Origin: an uncultured Faecalibacterium sp.
GTDB lineage: Bacteria > Bacillota > Clostridia > Oscillospirales > Ruminococcaceae
Assembly (NCBI GenBank): GCA_934511465.1
Contig: CAKSWG010000009.1
Coordinates: forward strand, 1 to 64,000
Direction: 5' to 3'
DNA length: 64,000 bases
Part shown: positions 16,491 through 24,839 of the stretch, piece after piece
Position numbering within the stretch: the stretch's first letter is position 1
How the letters are laid out: every line of letters begins with the position of its first letter
Made by a program: the position numbers and the translations under genes
Notes under the pieces: model-generated
What the model was told of the DNA's origin: nothing
The model's database searches: none
Seen by the model: the letters and a program-made list of their open reading frames with translations, nothing else

Positions 16491-18242
16491 ATGATCAAAA
16501 AGTTAGTGTCACATCTGGGCGAGTATAAACGCGCCGCAGTTCTGACACCGCTCTTTGCCGCTCTGGAAGCCGTGATGGATGTGCTTTTGCCCACCATCAT
16601 GGCCTTTATCATTGATCAGGGCATCGAAAAGGGCGATATGAACGCCATCCTCAAGTACGGCCTGCTCACCTTTCTGGTGGCTGTGGTCGCGCTGGCGCTG
16701 GGCGTTCTGGCCGGCAAATACGCCGCCGAGGCATCCACCGGCTTTGCCGGCAACCTGCGCGATGCCATGTATGAGAACATCCAGCATTATTCGTTCTCCA
16801 ACATCGACAAGTTCTCCACCGCAGGCCTTGTCACCCGCATGACCACCGATGTGACCAACGTGCAGAACGCCTTCCAGATGATCGAGCGCATGTGCGTGCG
16901 CGCCCCGGTGCATCTGGTGTTTGCTCTGTTCATGGCCGTGATGATCGGCGGACCGCTGGCGCTGGTATTCGTGGTGGCGGTGGTCTTTCTGGTGGCGGTG
17001 CTGGCCGGCATCATGATCCCCACCTTCCGCATCTTTGACCGGGTATTCAAAAACTATGACGCCCTGAATGCGTCCGTGCAGGAAAACGTTTCTGCCATCC
17101 GCGTGGTGAAGAGCTTCGTGCGCGAGGGCTTCGAGAACGAAAAATACACCGCTGCCTGCGAGAGTCTGTACAAGCAGTTCGTCAACGCCGAAAGCCGCCT
17201 GAGCTTCAATAACCCCGCCATGCTGCTGGCAGTGTACAGTTGCAACATCGCACTGAGCTGGCTGGGTGCAAAGTATGTGCTGCACGGTGCCATTACCACC
17301 GGCCAGCTGAACGCCCTGTTCGGCTACATCATGAACATCCTCATGGCCCTGATGATGCTCAGCATGGCCTTTGTTATGATCTCCATGTCTGCCGCTTCGG
17401 CCAAGCGTATCGTGGAAGTGCTGGACGAGACCACCGACCTGCCCCCGGCAAAGAGCCCTGTGCAGCAGGTGGCCGACGGCGGCATCGAGTTCGAGCATGT
17501 CACTTTCAAATACAAGCACGGCAGCGGCCAGCCGGTTTTGAACGACATCAGCTTTACCATCAAGCCCGGCGAGACGCTGGGCATCATCGGCGGCACCGGC
17601 AGTGCAAAATCCAGCCTTGTGCAGCTGATCCCCCGCCTGTACGACGCCGAGACCGGCACCGTGAAGGTGGGCGGCGTGGATGTGCGCGATTATAACCTTG
17701 ACGTTCTGCGCCGCGAGGTATCCATGGTGCTGCAAAAGAACGTGCTGTTCAGCGGCACCATCCTTGATAACCTGCGCTGGGGCGATGAGAACGCCAGCGA
17801 GGAAGCGTGCATCCGTGTGGCAAAGCTGGCCTGCGCCGATGAATTCATCGAGCGCTTCCCGGATAAGTACAATACATGGATCGAGCAGGGCGGCTCCAAT
17901 GTGTCCGGCGGCCAGAAACAGCGCCTGACCATCGCCCGCGCCCTGCTGCGCAAGCCCAAGGTGCTGATCCTGGACGACTCCACCAGTGCCGTGGATACTG
18001 CCACCGATGCCAAGATCCGCAAGGCATTCCGGGAGGAGATCCCCGGCACCACCAAGATCATCATTGCACAGCGCATTTCCTCGGTGCAGGATGCCGACCG
18101 CATCCTTGTGCTGGATAACGGCCGCATCGACGGCTTGGGCACCCACGAAGAGCTTTTAAAGACCAACGCCATCTATCAGGAAGTTTATAACAGCCAGACC
18201 CAAGGCGGCGGCGATTTCGATAAGCAGGGAGGTGAACAGTAA
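16491..18242 (+). CDS. ABC exporter half-transporter, subunit with degenerate catalytic site
   Basis: The product has 583 residues, with six membrane helices (about 1-320) and a C-terminal nucleotide-binding domain. Walker A is GGTGSAKSS, the Q-loop is MVLQKNVLF, the signature is VSGGQKQR (canonical), and Walker B is VLILDD with Asp in place of the catalytic Glu. In the partner, Walker B has Glu but the signature is altered, so this is an asymmetric heterodimer like TM287/288 or BmrCD, and it exports drugs or lipids. AGGAGG precedes the ATG. The stop overlaps the partner's start (TAATG). Confidence 0.9.
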   Translation: MIKKLVSHLGEYKRAAVLTPLFAALEAVMDVLLPTIMAFIIDQGIEKGDMNAILKYGLLTFLVAVVALALGVLAGKYAAEASTGFAGNLRDAMYENIQHYSFSNIDKFSTAGLVTRMTTDVTNVQNAFQMIERMCVRAPVHLVFALFMAVMIGGPLALVFVVAVVFLVAVLAGIMIPTFRIFDRVFKNYDALNASVQENVSAIRVVKSFVREGFENEKYTAACESLYKQFVNAESRLSFNNPAMLLAVYSCNIALSWLGAKYVLHGAITTGQLNALFGYIMNILMALMMLSMAFVMISMSAASAKRIVEVLDETTDLPPAKSPVQQVADGGIEFEHVTFKYKHGSGQPVLNDISFTIKPGETLGIIGGTGSAKSSLVQLIPRLYDAETGTVKVGGVDVRDYNLDVLRREVSMVLQKNVLFSGTILDNLRWGDENASEEACIRVAKLACADEFIERFPDKYNTWIEQGGSNVSGGQKQRLTIARALLRKPKVLILDDSTSAVDTATDAKIRKAFREEIPGTTKIIIAQRISSVQDADRILVLDNGRIDGLGTHEELLKTNAIYQEVYNSQTQGGGDFDKQGGEQ

Positions 18243-20161
18243 TGGCTCAGGCAAAAGAAGTGCGCGGCCCCGGCCCCCGTATGGGTGGTCCGCGCCCCAA
18301 GGTAGAAAACCCGGGCAAGCTGCTGGGGCGCATCATGGGCGAAGTGTTCCGGCACTATCTGCCCCACTGCATCCTTGTTCTGGTGTGCATCGTGGTCAGC
18401 GCGCTGGCAAACGTGCAGGCCAGCCTGTTTTTGCAGACGCTGATGGACGATTACATCGTACCCATGACCCAGCAGCAGGACCCCAGTTTTGCCCCGCTGG
18501 CAGGCGCACTGCTGCGGGTGGGCATCATCTATGTGGTCGGCATTCTGGCCGCATGGCTCAATGCCCGCGTGATGGTCAATGTGACGCAGGGCACTCTGCG
18601 CAACCTGCGCACCCAGCTGTTCACCCACATGGAGAGCCTGCCCATCAAGTATTTTGACCAGCATCCCCACGGCGACATCATGTCCGTGTACACCAACGAC
18701 GTGGATACCCTGCGCCAGATGCTCAGCCAGAGCATCCCGCAGCTGGTCTCCAGCGTCATTACCATTGTTTCGGTGTTCTTCAGCATGTGCATGCTCAGCT
18801 GGCAGCTGACCGTTGTCACCATGCTCATGGTGGCCCTGATGCTGTTCTGCTCCAAAAAGATCACCCAGCAGTCCGGCAAATACTTTATCCAGCAGCAGCG
18901 GGATCTGGGCAAGGTGAACGGCTACATCGAAGAGATGATGGAGGGCCAGAAGGTGGTCAAGGTGTTCACCCACGAGCAAAAGGCTCTGGCCGGTTTCCGT
19001 GCGCTGAACGACCAGCTGAAGGACAGTGCCAACAAGGCCAACAGCTTTGCCAACATCATGATGCCGGTCAATGCACAGCTGGGCAACATCAGCTACGCCG
19101 TCTGCGCGCTGGTGGGTGCAGCCATGGCCGTGGGCGGCGTCGGCGGCACCACGCTGGGCACTGTTGTGGCGTTCCTTGCGCTGAACAAGAGCTTCAACAT
19201 GCCCATCAGTCAGGTATCCATGCAGGCCAACAGCATCATCATGGCTCTGGCCGGTGCCGAGCGTATCTTTAAGATGATGGATGAGCCCAGCGAGACCGAC
19301 GAGGGCTATGTCACGCTGGTCAACGCCAAGTATGACCGCAATGATGACCTTGTGGAAACCACCGAGCGCACCGGCCTGTGGGCATGGAAGCACCCGCACC
19401 ACGACGGCACCACCACCTACCACAAGCTGGAAGGCAACATCACCTTTACCGATGTGGATTTTGGCTATGTGCCGGAAAAGACGGTGTTGCATGACATCAA
19501 TCTGTATGGCCGTCCGGGCCAGAAGATCGCCTTTGTGGGCTCCACCGGTGCCGGCAAGACCACCATCACCAACCTGATCAACCGATTCTACGACATTCAG
19601 GACGGCAAGATCCGCTACGACGGCATCAACATCCACAAGATCAAAAAGGCCGACCTGCGCCGTTCGCTGGGCATCGTGCTGCAGGACACCCACCTGTTCA
19701 CCGGCACGGTGATGGAGAACATCCGCTACGGCCGGCTGGATGCCACCGATGAAGAGTGCATTGCCGCCGCCCGCCTTGCCAACGCCGACAGCTTCATCAA
19801 GCGCCTGCCGGAGGGCTACAACACCATGCTTACCGGCGATGGCGCCAACCTCTCGCAGGGCCAGCGTCAGCTGCTGGCCATTGCCCGTGCCGCCGTGGCC
19901 GACCCGCCGGTGCTGATCTTGGACGAAGCAACTTCGTCCATTGATACCCGCACCGAGGCTCTGGTGCAGCGCGGCATGGACGGCCTGATGTATGGCCGCA
20001 CCAGCTTTGTGATCGCGCACCGCCTGTCCACCGTCCGCAATGCAGACTGCATCGTGGTGCTGGAGCAGGGCCGCATCATCGAGCGCGGCAGCCACGACGA
20101 GCTGATCGCCAAGCGGGGCAAGTACTACCAGCTGTACACCGGCAATCTGGCCGAGAACTAA
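18242..20161 (+). CDS. ABC exporter half-transporter, catalytic partner
   Basis: The product has 639 residues: a basic N-terminus, six membrane helices (about 35-340), a linker of about 60 residues with DRNDDLVETTERTG and a Trp/His-rich segment, then the nucleotide-binding domain. Walker A is GSTGAGKTT, Walker B is VLILDEATSSID with the catalytic Glu, and the signature is LSQGQRQ rather than LSGGQ. One full ATP site therefore forms from this Walker A/B with the partner's signature, and the other site is degenerate. GGGAGGTG precedes the start, which overlaps the upstream stop by one base, implying coupled translation. Confidence 0.9.
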   Translation: MAQAKEVRGPGPRMGGPRPKVENPGKLLGRIMGEVFRHYLPHCILVLVCIVVSALANVQASLFLQTLMDDYIVPMTQQQDPSFAPLAGALLRVGIIYVVGILAAWLNARVMVNVTQGTLRNLRTQLFTHMESLPIKYFDQHPHGDIMSVYTNDVDTLRQMLSQSIPQLVSSVITIVSVFFSMCMLSWQLTVVTMLMVALMLFCSKKITQQSGKYFIQQQRDLGKVNGYIEEMMEGQKVVKVFTHEQKALAGFRALNDQLKDSANKANSFANIMMPVNAQLGNISYAVCALVGAAMAVGGVGGTTLGTVVAFLALNKSFNMPISQVSMQANSIIMALAGAERIFKMMDEPSETDEGYVTLVNAKYDRNDDLVETTERTGLWAWKHPHHDGTTTYHKLEGNITFTDVDFGYVPEKTVLHDINLYGRPGQKIAFVGSTGAGKTTITNLINRFYDIQDGKIRYDGINIHKIKKADLRRSLGIVLQDTHLFTGTVMENIRYGRLDATDEECIAAARLANADSFIKRLPEGYNTMLTGDGANLSQGQRQLLAIARAAVADPPVLILDEATSSIDTRTEALVQRGMDGLMYGRTSFVIAHRLSTVRNADCIVVLEQGRIIERGSHDELIAKRGKYYQLYTGNLAEN

Positions 20162-20184
20162 CGATATTCTCTACCTCCTCAATA

Positions 20185-20226
20185 AAAAAGCGGCAGCGTG
20201 CATCAAATTGCGCGCTGTCGCTTTTT
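20185..20226 (+). terminator. Terminator of the ABC exporter operon
   Basis: AAAAGCGGCAGCGTGC pairs with GCGCGCTGTCGCTTTT with two G-U pairs and an 8-nt loop, followed by a T-run. Its 3' arm also contains the -35 of the downstream toxin promoter. Confidence 0.8.
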
Positions 20227-20236
20227 GTGTTATACT
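20208..20236 (+). promoter_or_regulatory. Promoter of the small toxin-like gene
   Basis: TTGCGC (20208-20213) and TATACT (20231-20236) are 17 bases apart. The leader of about 45 nt ends in GAAAGGAGGTGG, a very strong ribosome site. Confidence 0.7.
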
Positions 20237-20286
20237 GTTTCTGCGGCCCTTCTCCGATCCCCCTGTCGCGGAAAGGAGGTGGAACC

Positions 20287-20388
20287 ATGTCTCTCATCAC
20301 ATTTATTCAGACTGTCGCAGCGCAGGTGATCGCCTATTACCTGTGCACGTGGCTTGATAGTCTGATTGGCAAGGGCAGCAAGCACTGA
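20287..20388 (+). CDS. Fst-like small membrane toxin (type I toxin-antitoxin)
   Basis: The peptide has 33 residues: MSLITFIQTVAAQVIAYYL forms one membrane helix, followed by CTWLD and a short basic tail ending GKGSKH. Length, topology and the WLD after the helix match the Fst/Ldr toxin family, which damage the membrane when overproduced. The match is by eye. The ribosome site GAAAGGAGGTGG is near perfect and lies inside a direct repeat shared with the antisense RNA. A convergent promoter and a shared two-way terminator complete the module. The gene is too short to be found by most gene callers. Confidence 0.72.
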   Translation: MSLITFIQTVAAQVIAYYLCTWLDSLIGKGSKH

Positions 20389-20394
20389 TAAAAA

Positions 20395-20437
20395 GAAGCA
20401 CCCCGGTAGGATCAGTACCGGGGTGCTTCGATTTTTT
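20395..20437. terminator. Shared bidirectional terminator of toxin mRNA and antisense RNA
   Basis: GAAGCACCCCGGTA (20395-20408) pairs perfectly over 14 bp with 20416-20429 around a 7-nt loop. Six T follow on the plus strand (20432-20437) and five on the minus strand, so both converging RNAs can end here and overlap in the stem. Confidence 0.85.
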
Positions 20438-20473
20438 GCGTGGAACTCACGTCTTGGCCTCATCACATTGCCT
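20396..20473 (-). ncRNA. Candidate antisense antitoxin RNA (RNA II-like)
   Basis: A minus-strand promoter (20507-20480) should start an RNA of about 75-80 nt near 20473 that ends at the shared terminator. It carries AATGTGATGAG and GTTCCAC, complementary to the toxin message at the start codon region and the ribosome site, plus the terminator complement. This would block ribosome loading. The ends are inferred from promoter and hairpin positions. Confidence 0.68.
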
Positions 20474-20479
20474 ACCCTT

Positions 20480-20507
20480 ATTATATGCAATTTGGGGCAA
20501 AAGTCAA
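20480..20507 (-). promoter_or_regulatory. Convergent promoter of the antisense RNA
   Basis: On the minus strand TTGACT (20507-20502) and TATAAT (20485-20480) are 16 bases apart. Nothing else on this strand lies downstream except the short RNA and its terminator. Confidence 0.72.
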
Positions 20508-20556
20508 GGGGTCGTCAATAGAATTTTCCACCATATTACGCCAGAATTTTTTCTGC

Positions 20557-20585
20557 TTTACAAGGCTTTGCCGTTGGTTTATACT
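20557..20585 (+). promoter_or_regulatory. Promoter of the LRR/VWA/MoxR operon
   Basis: TTTACA (20557-20562) and TATACT (20580-20585) are separated by 17 bases, about 40 bases before the GTG start. Confidence 0.65.
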
Positions 20586-20625
20586 GAAAGCTGAATGATT
20601 CTATCAGACTGAGGGGTTTTGCGCT

Positions 20626-21720
20626 GTGGTTTCGGGAAGTAAATTGACACTGGATATTTTGCCGCTCTCGGCAGATACGGCCCGGCTGGTGCGGGTGTAC
20701 GGCACCGAGCCGTGCATTGCCCTGCCCGGCACTCTGCCTGCCCCCGCAGGCGGCAGCTTTGCTGTCACGGAGCTGGGCGGCTACTGCTTTTCCGAAACGC
20801 CCCGCAGCCTGCCTTCGGCAGACAAGACCTGCCGCTATACGGTGGAGCCGGACGGCACGGTGCGGCTGACCCGGGCATTCGGGCAGGCGGTAGGCGGCAC
20901 CTGCCGCCGGTATGACTTCGACTTTGACGCCCCGGCTTCCGATGCGGACACGCTGCATCCGGTGTGCGGCAATTTTCTGGAAGAGGTCACCCTGCCGGAC
21001 AGTTTGCAGGTGGTTGGCAGCTGCGCCTTTTACAACTGCCGCAGCCTGCGCCTGCTCACGGTGGGCGCAGGGAACCTGACCGTGGGCAGCGATGTGTTTT
21101 TGAACTGCTTCGCGCTGGAGACCCTCCGGGTGCAGGCGGCCCCCGAAGCCCCTACCGGCCTGTTTGCCCTTGTGAACAACATCACCGAGGCCGTGCGGGC
21201 AGAGTTCCGGCCTGCCGGTGCCGCCGCGCCGTTGGCGGCGCTGTGGTATCCCGCCTACTGGGAGGACATCGAAGAGACCCCCGCCCACATCCTGCTGCAC
21301 ACTTTTTCCGGGCAGGGATACCATTACAGGCAGTGTTTTCTCAACAATATATTCCTGCCCGCAGAATACGACAGCATCTTCCCGCAGGGACACGACGCCG
21401 ACGACGCCAATGTGATGGCAATGCTCTGCTTTGACCGGCTGCGGTATCCGTGGCAGCTGAGCGAGACCGCCGCCGAGCACTACCGGGCATTCCTTGCAGC
21501 CAACACAGGCCGGGTGCTCACCCGCCTGCTGAAAGCGCAGGACAACGATGCCGTGCGTGATCTGATCGCACTGGACGTGCTGGACAAAGACAGCTTTGCC
21601 GCAGCCGCCGCTCTTGCCGCCAAGGCCGAGAACGCATCTGCCGCTGCCCTGCTGGCAGATGCAGAGCACAAAAAGTATGCGGCGGAGAAGAAAAAGGCAA
21701 GATACGATTTTGATTTTTAA
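20626..21720 (+). CDS. BspA-type leucine-rich repeat protein, intracellular
   Basis: The product has 364 residues starting with GTG (GAGGGG upstream). No signal peptide is present. The central part (about 115-190) shows LRR_5-like repeats: EEVTLPDSLQVVGSCAFYNC and RSLRLLTV...LTVGSDVFLNC. The C-terminal 90 residues are helical and Ala-rich (DNDAVRDLIALDVLDKDSF), resembling an ankyrin-like or helical repeat, with a basic end. It is the first gene of an operon with a VWA-like protein and a MoxR ATPase, so it may be the substrate-recognition or scaffold partner of that pair. Its function is unknown. Confidence 0.65.
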   Translation: MVSGSKLTLDILPLSADTARLVRVYGTEPCIALPGTLPAPAGGSFAVTELGGYCFSETPRSLPSADKTCRYTVEPDGTVRLTRAFGQAVGGTCRRYDFDFDAPASDADTLHPVCGNFLEEVTLPDSLQVVGSCAFYNCRSLRLLTVGAGNLTVGSDVFLNCFALETLRVQAAPEAPTGLFALVNNITEAVRAEFRPAGAAAPLAALWYPAYWEDIEETPAHILLHTFSGQGYHYRQCFLNNIFLPAEYDSIFPQGHDADDANVMAMLCFDRLRYPWQLSETAAEHYRAFLAANTGRVLTRLLKAQDNDAVRDLIALDVLDKDSFAAAAALAAKAENASAAALLADAEHKKYAAEKKKARYDFDF

Positions 21721-21727
21721 CGGGTCC

Positions 21728-21806
21728 GCCCTCTCCGTCTGCTCCCGTTGGTCGCAGCCACCTCTCCCTTTGGGAGAGCTGTCGAGCAGAGCGAGACTGA
21801 GAGGGC
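21728..21806. repeat. Nested palindromic intergenic repeat (CTCTCCC...GGGAGAG type)
   Basis: An outer pair GCCCTCTC (21728-21735) / GAGAGGGC (21799-21806) encloses CTCTCCC (21762-21768) / GGGAGAG (21772-21778). This cruciform type is a widespread dispersed repeat in gut Clostridia. It lies within the transcribed gap before the VWA-like gene, and adds spurious in-frame codons upstream of its start. Confidence 0.65.
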
Positions 21807-21834
21807 GAGGCCGTTTACAAGTGAGGTGATACCT

Positions 21835-23277
21835 TTGCCCCAAACCATCCAAAAAGAAAAATTTTTCGACCCCCGCAAGCCCTTCCAGTCCCAGCGGCCG
21901 GAGACCCACGAGGAGTGGCAGGCGCGCATGGGCGGCGAGGTACTTGCCGTGGTGCGCAGCGGGCTGTATCTGGACTTCCGGTTTCTGGACATGGCCCTTA
22001 GTGCCTTAACGCCTGCGCCGGACGAGCGCTGCCGGGTGCTGGCCACCGACGGAAAAATGCTGTATTACCAGCCCAGCCATCTGCTGCGGCTCTATCAGGA
22101 CAACCCCAAATATCTCAATCGGTTGTATCTGCACGTGATATTCCATTGCGTATTCCGGCATTTGTGGCTGAAAGGCCGCCGGGAGCCGCAGCTGTGGAGC
22201 CTTGCCTGCGACATCGCGGTGGAAAACGTCATTGACAGCCTGAACCGCACCAGCGTCAGGCGTCCGCTGACCTATGTGCGGCAGAACGCCTACCAGCAGA
22301 TCACCGCCGAAGAAACCGTGGTGGCCGCCGCGCCGGTGTACCGGTGGCTCACCCGCCAGACGCCGGGCGTTTTGCGCCAGCTGGAGCGGGAATTCACCAC
22401 TGACGACCACCGTCTGTGGCCCAAGGACGCCCCGGAGCAGCCCCAGCAGATGCCCACGCCGCTGCCGCAAAAGACATGGCAGAAGATCGGGGAACGGATG
22501 CAGACCGAGCTGGACCTGCGCGACAAAGAAGCCGGTGACGGCGCTGACGCGCTCAAGCAGCAGGTCAAGGCCGCCAACCGCAGCCGCCGCAGCTACCGGG
22601 ATTTTCTGCGCCGGTTCTGCGTCCTGCGGGAGGAAGTAAAGCTGGACCCGGACGAATTTGACCTGAACTTTTACACCTACGGCCTTTCGGTGTATGGCAA
22701 TCTGCCGCTGATCGAACCGCTGGAAAGCCGCGAGAGCAAAAAGATCGAGGAATTGGCCCTTGTGATCGACACCAGCTACTCCACATCCGGCGAATTGGTG
22801 CGGGCTTTTCTGGCCGAGACCTACACCCTGCTGAAAGGACGGGAGAACTTTTTCCACCGGATGAACCTGCACCTCATCCAAGCCGATAACGCCATCCGGC
22901 AGGATATCCTCATCCACAACGAGGACGAGCTGATCCACGCCATGAACCACTTTGAGCTGCGGGGCGGCGGCGGAACGGACTTCCGCCCGGCATTCGAGTA
23001 CGTGAACCAGCTCTGCGCTGAGAAGCGTTTCTCGAACCTGCGGGGCCTTTTGTACTTTACCGACGGCATGGGCGCCTACCCGGCCAAACGCCCGGCCTAC
23101 GACACCGCTTTCCTGTTTTTGGGCGACCGGTTCGACGACGCCAATGTGCCGCCTTGGGCCATGAAGGTGGTGCTGGACGAGGAAGAATTCACCGGCACAG
23201 CAGCCCGCCCGCAAAGCGCTCTTGCTGATGCACTGGCCGAAGAGGACGATTTGTACCGTGACCTGAACAACTCCTGA
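21835..23277 (+). CDS. VWA-like protein with DUF2201 metallopeptidase-like N-terminus
   Basis: The product has 480 residues from a TTG start preceded by GTGAGGTGA. An upstream in-frame start at 21748 would add residues coded by the palindromic repeat, so it is rejected. The N-terminal half (HVIFHCVFRH near residue 100, an HxxxH-type motif) matches the putative peptidase domain DUF2201_N. The C-terminal half is a VWA-like fold with LALVIDTSYSTSGEL (MIDAS-like DxSxS) and RGGGGTDFRPAFEYV. VWA proteins of this kind work with MoxR ATPases in protein activation or metal insertion. The MoxR gene is next, 20 bases downstream. Confidence 0.78.
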   Translation: MPQTIQKEKFFDPRKPFQSQRPETHEEWQARMGGEVLAVVRSGLYLDFRFLDMALSALTPAPDERCRVLATDGKMLYYQPSHLLRLYQDNPKYLNRLYLHVIFHCVFRHLWLKGRREPQLWSLACDIAVENVIDSLNRTSVRRPLTYVRQNAYQQITAEETVVAAAPVYRWLTRQTPGVLRQLEREFTTDDHRLWPKDAPEQPQQMPTPLPQKTWQKIGERMQTELDLRDKEAGDGADALKQQVKAANRSRRSYRDFLRRFCVLREEVKLDPDEFDLNFYTYGLSVYGNLPLIEPLESRESKKIEELALVIDTSYSTSGELVRAFLAETYTLLKGRENFFHRMNLHLIQADNAIRQDILIHNEDELIHAMNHFELRGGGGTDFRPAFEYVNQLCAEKRFSNLRGLLYFTDGMGAYPAKRPAYDTAFLFLGDRFDDANVPPWAMKVVLDEEEFTGTAARPQSALADALAEEDDLYRDLNNS

Positions 23278-23297
23278 TAAAGAGGGGAAAAACTGTT

Positions 23298-24836
23298 ATG
23301 AACATCAAACGTGCCAAAGAAGAAATTGAACATACCGTAAAAGCCTACCTTGCCAAGGATGCGCTGGGCGAATACGCCATCCCGGCCATCCGGCAGCGGC
23401 CCATCCTGCTCATGGGCCCTCCGGGCATCGGCAAAACGCAGGTGATGGAGCAGGTGGCCCGGGAATGCGGTGTGGCGCTGGTGGCCTACACCATCACCCA
23501 TCACACCCGCCAGAGCGCCGTGGGCCTGCCCTTTATCCGCCAGCGCAACTACGGCGGCAAGGATGTCTCCGTCACCGAATATACCATGAGCGAGATCATT
23601 GCCAGCATCTACGCCAAAATGGAGGCCACCGGCTTAAAAGAAGGCATCCTGTTCATCGACGAGATCAACTGCGTGTCCGAAACGCTGGCCCCCACCATGC
23701 TGCAATTCTTGCAGTGCAAGACCTTTGGCAATCAGGCCGTACCGGCCGGGTGGGTGATCGTGGCCGCAGGCAACCCGCCGGAGTACAATAAGTCGGTGCG
23801 GGATTTTGACATCGTTACGCTGGACCGCGTGCGCCGCATGGACATTGAACCGGACCTGCCGGTGTGGAAGGACTATGCCCGCACAGCCCATATCCACAGC
23901 GCCATCCTGAGCTATCTGGAGCTGCACCCGCAGAACTTCTACCAGATCAACGCCGATGTGGACGGCACCCAGTTCGTCACCGCACGCGGCTGGGAGGACC
24001 TGTCCAACCTGCTGGACACCTACGAAACGCTGGGTCTGCAAGCGGACGAGGACCTCATCCGCGAGTACATCCAGCACCCGAAGATCGCCGAGGACTTCTC
24101 GGCCTATCTGGACCTCTACTATAAGTACCGCGACGACTACGGCGTGGAGGAAATTCTGGCCGGGCAGGCAAAGCCTGCCGTGTTTGCGCGGCTTTTGCAG
24201 GCGCCCTTTGACGAGCGGCTGTCGCTGGTCAGTTTGATCTTGGCCGGCCTGAATACACGCTTTGCGGCGTCCCGGCAGGCGGACGCTGTGGCGGACAGCT
24301 GCTATGCCTTTTTGCGGGAGACCAAAAAGGCCCTTGCCACGGTGCCCGACGATATCCCGGACGGCCCGGCAGAGCTGTTCCACCAGCAGATCGTGGACTG
24401 TGACACCGAAACGCAGCAGAAGCGTGAAGCCGGGCTGCTGAGCAAAGATGCCCTGACCACCCGTTTGCAGGTGCTGGCCGTGCTGCGCGGCTGGGAGGGC
24501 GAGCTGCGCCGTGCCAGCGCCGCCGGCACGCAGGAAGCCTTTGACCTGCTGCGCACACAGTTCCAGTCCCTTGCTAACGACCGCGAAAAGGCCCAGCAGG
24601 CCGCCAGCACCGCGCTGGAAGCCGCCTTCGACTTTATGGAGCAGGCGTTTGCCGAAAGTCAGGAGATGGTGGTGTTCGTCACCGAGCTCACCGTAAACCC
24701 GGCATCCCACGCCTTCCTCACCGAAAACGGCTGCGAGCGCTACTTCCAGTACAACAAAGACCTGCTGCTGGACCACCGCAAAGCGGCGTTGCAGCAGGAA
24801 CTTGCGGCCGAGCAGCGCCGCCACGGCGGAGTGTGA
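23298..24836 (+). CDS. MoxR-family AAA+ ATPase
   Basis: The product has 512 residues. Walker A is GPPGIGKT near residue 41, Walker B is GILFIDEIN, sensor 1 is VIVAAGNPP, and the arginine finger region is TLDRVRRMDI. The AAA+ core occupies about 20-270. The rest is a helical C-terminal extension of about 230 residues with coiled-coil character. The paired VWA-like gene upstream and the LRR gene suggest a dedicated chaperone or activation machine. GAGGGG lies 10 bases before the ATG. The next gene starts four bases after the stop. Confidence 0.82.
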   Translation: MNIKRAKEEIEHTVKAYLAKDALGEYAIPAIRQRPILLMGPPGIGKTQVMEQVARECGVALVAYTITHHTRQSAVGLPFIRQRNYGGKDVSVTEYTMSEIIASIYAKMEATGLKEGILFIDEINCVSETLAPTMLQFLQCKTFGNQAVPAGWVIVAAGNPPEYNKSVRDFDIVTLDRVRRMDIEPDLPVWKDYARTAHIHSAILSYLELHPQNFYQINADVDGTQFVTARGWEDLSNLLDTYETLGLQADEDLIREYIQHPKIAEDFSAYLDLYYKYRDDYGVEEILAGQAKPAVFARLLQAPFDERLSLVSLILAGLNTRFAASRQADAVADSCYAFLRETKKALATVPDDIPDGPAELFHQQIVDCDTETQQKREAGLLSKDALTTRLQVLAVLRGWEGELRRASAAGTQEAFDLLRTQFQSLANDREKAQQAASTALEAAFDFMEQAFAESQEMVVFVTELTVNPASHAFLTENGCERYFQYNKDLLLDHRKAALQQELAAEQRRHGGV

Positions 24837-24839
24837 GCC

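Larger units (their letters stand above)
20279..20469 (+). repeat. Two pairs of direct repeats (DRa/DRb) spanning the toxin locus
   Basis: GTGGAAC occurs at 20279-20285, over the ribosome site, and again at 20440-20446. CTCATCACATT occurs at 20293-20303, just inside the reading frame, and again at 20459-20469. Order and orientation are the same. An RNA made leftward across the second set is therefore complementary to the translation start region of the message, the arrangement known from the par/fst locus of pAD1. Confidence 0.8.

Noticed and set aside
18185..20095. A 636-codon frame opposite the second ABC subunit, and similar long frames opposite clpB (56447-58093) and the first ABC subunit (16509-18146)
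   Set aside because: All are shadows of genes with full motif sets; their compositions (His- and Gln-rich) are typical antisense artefacts.
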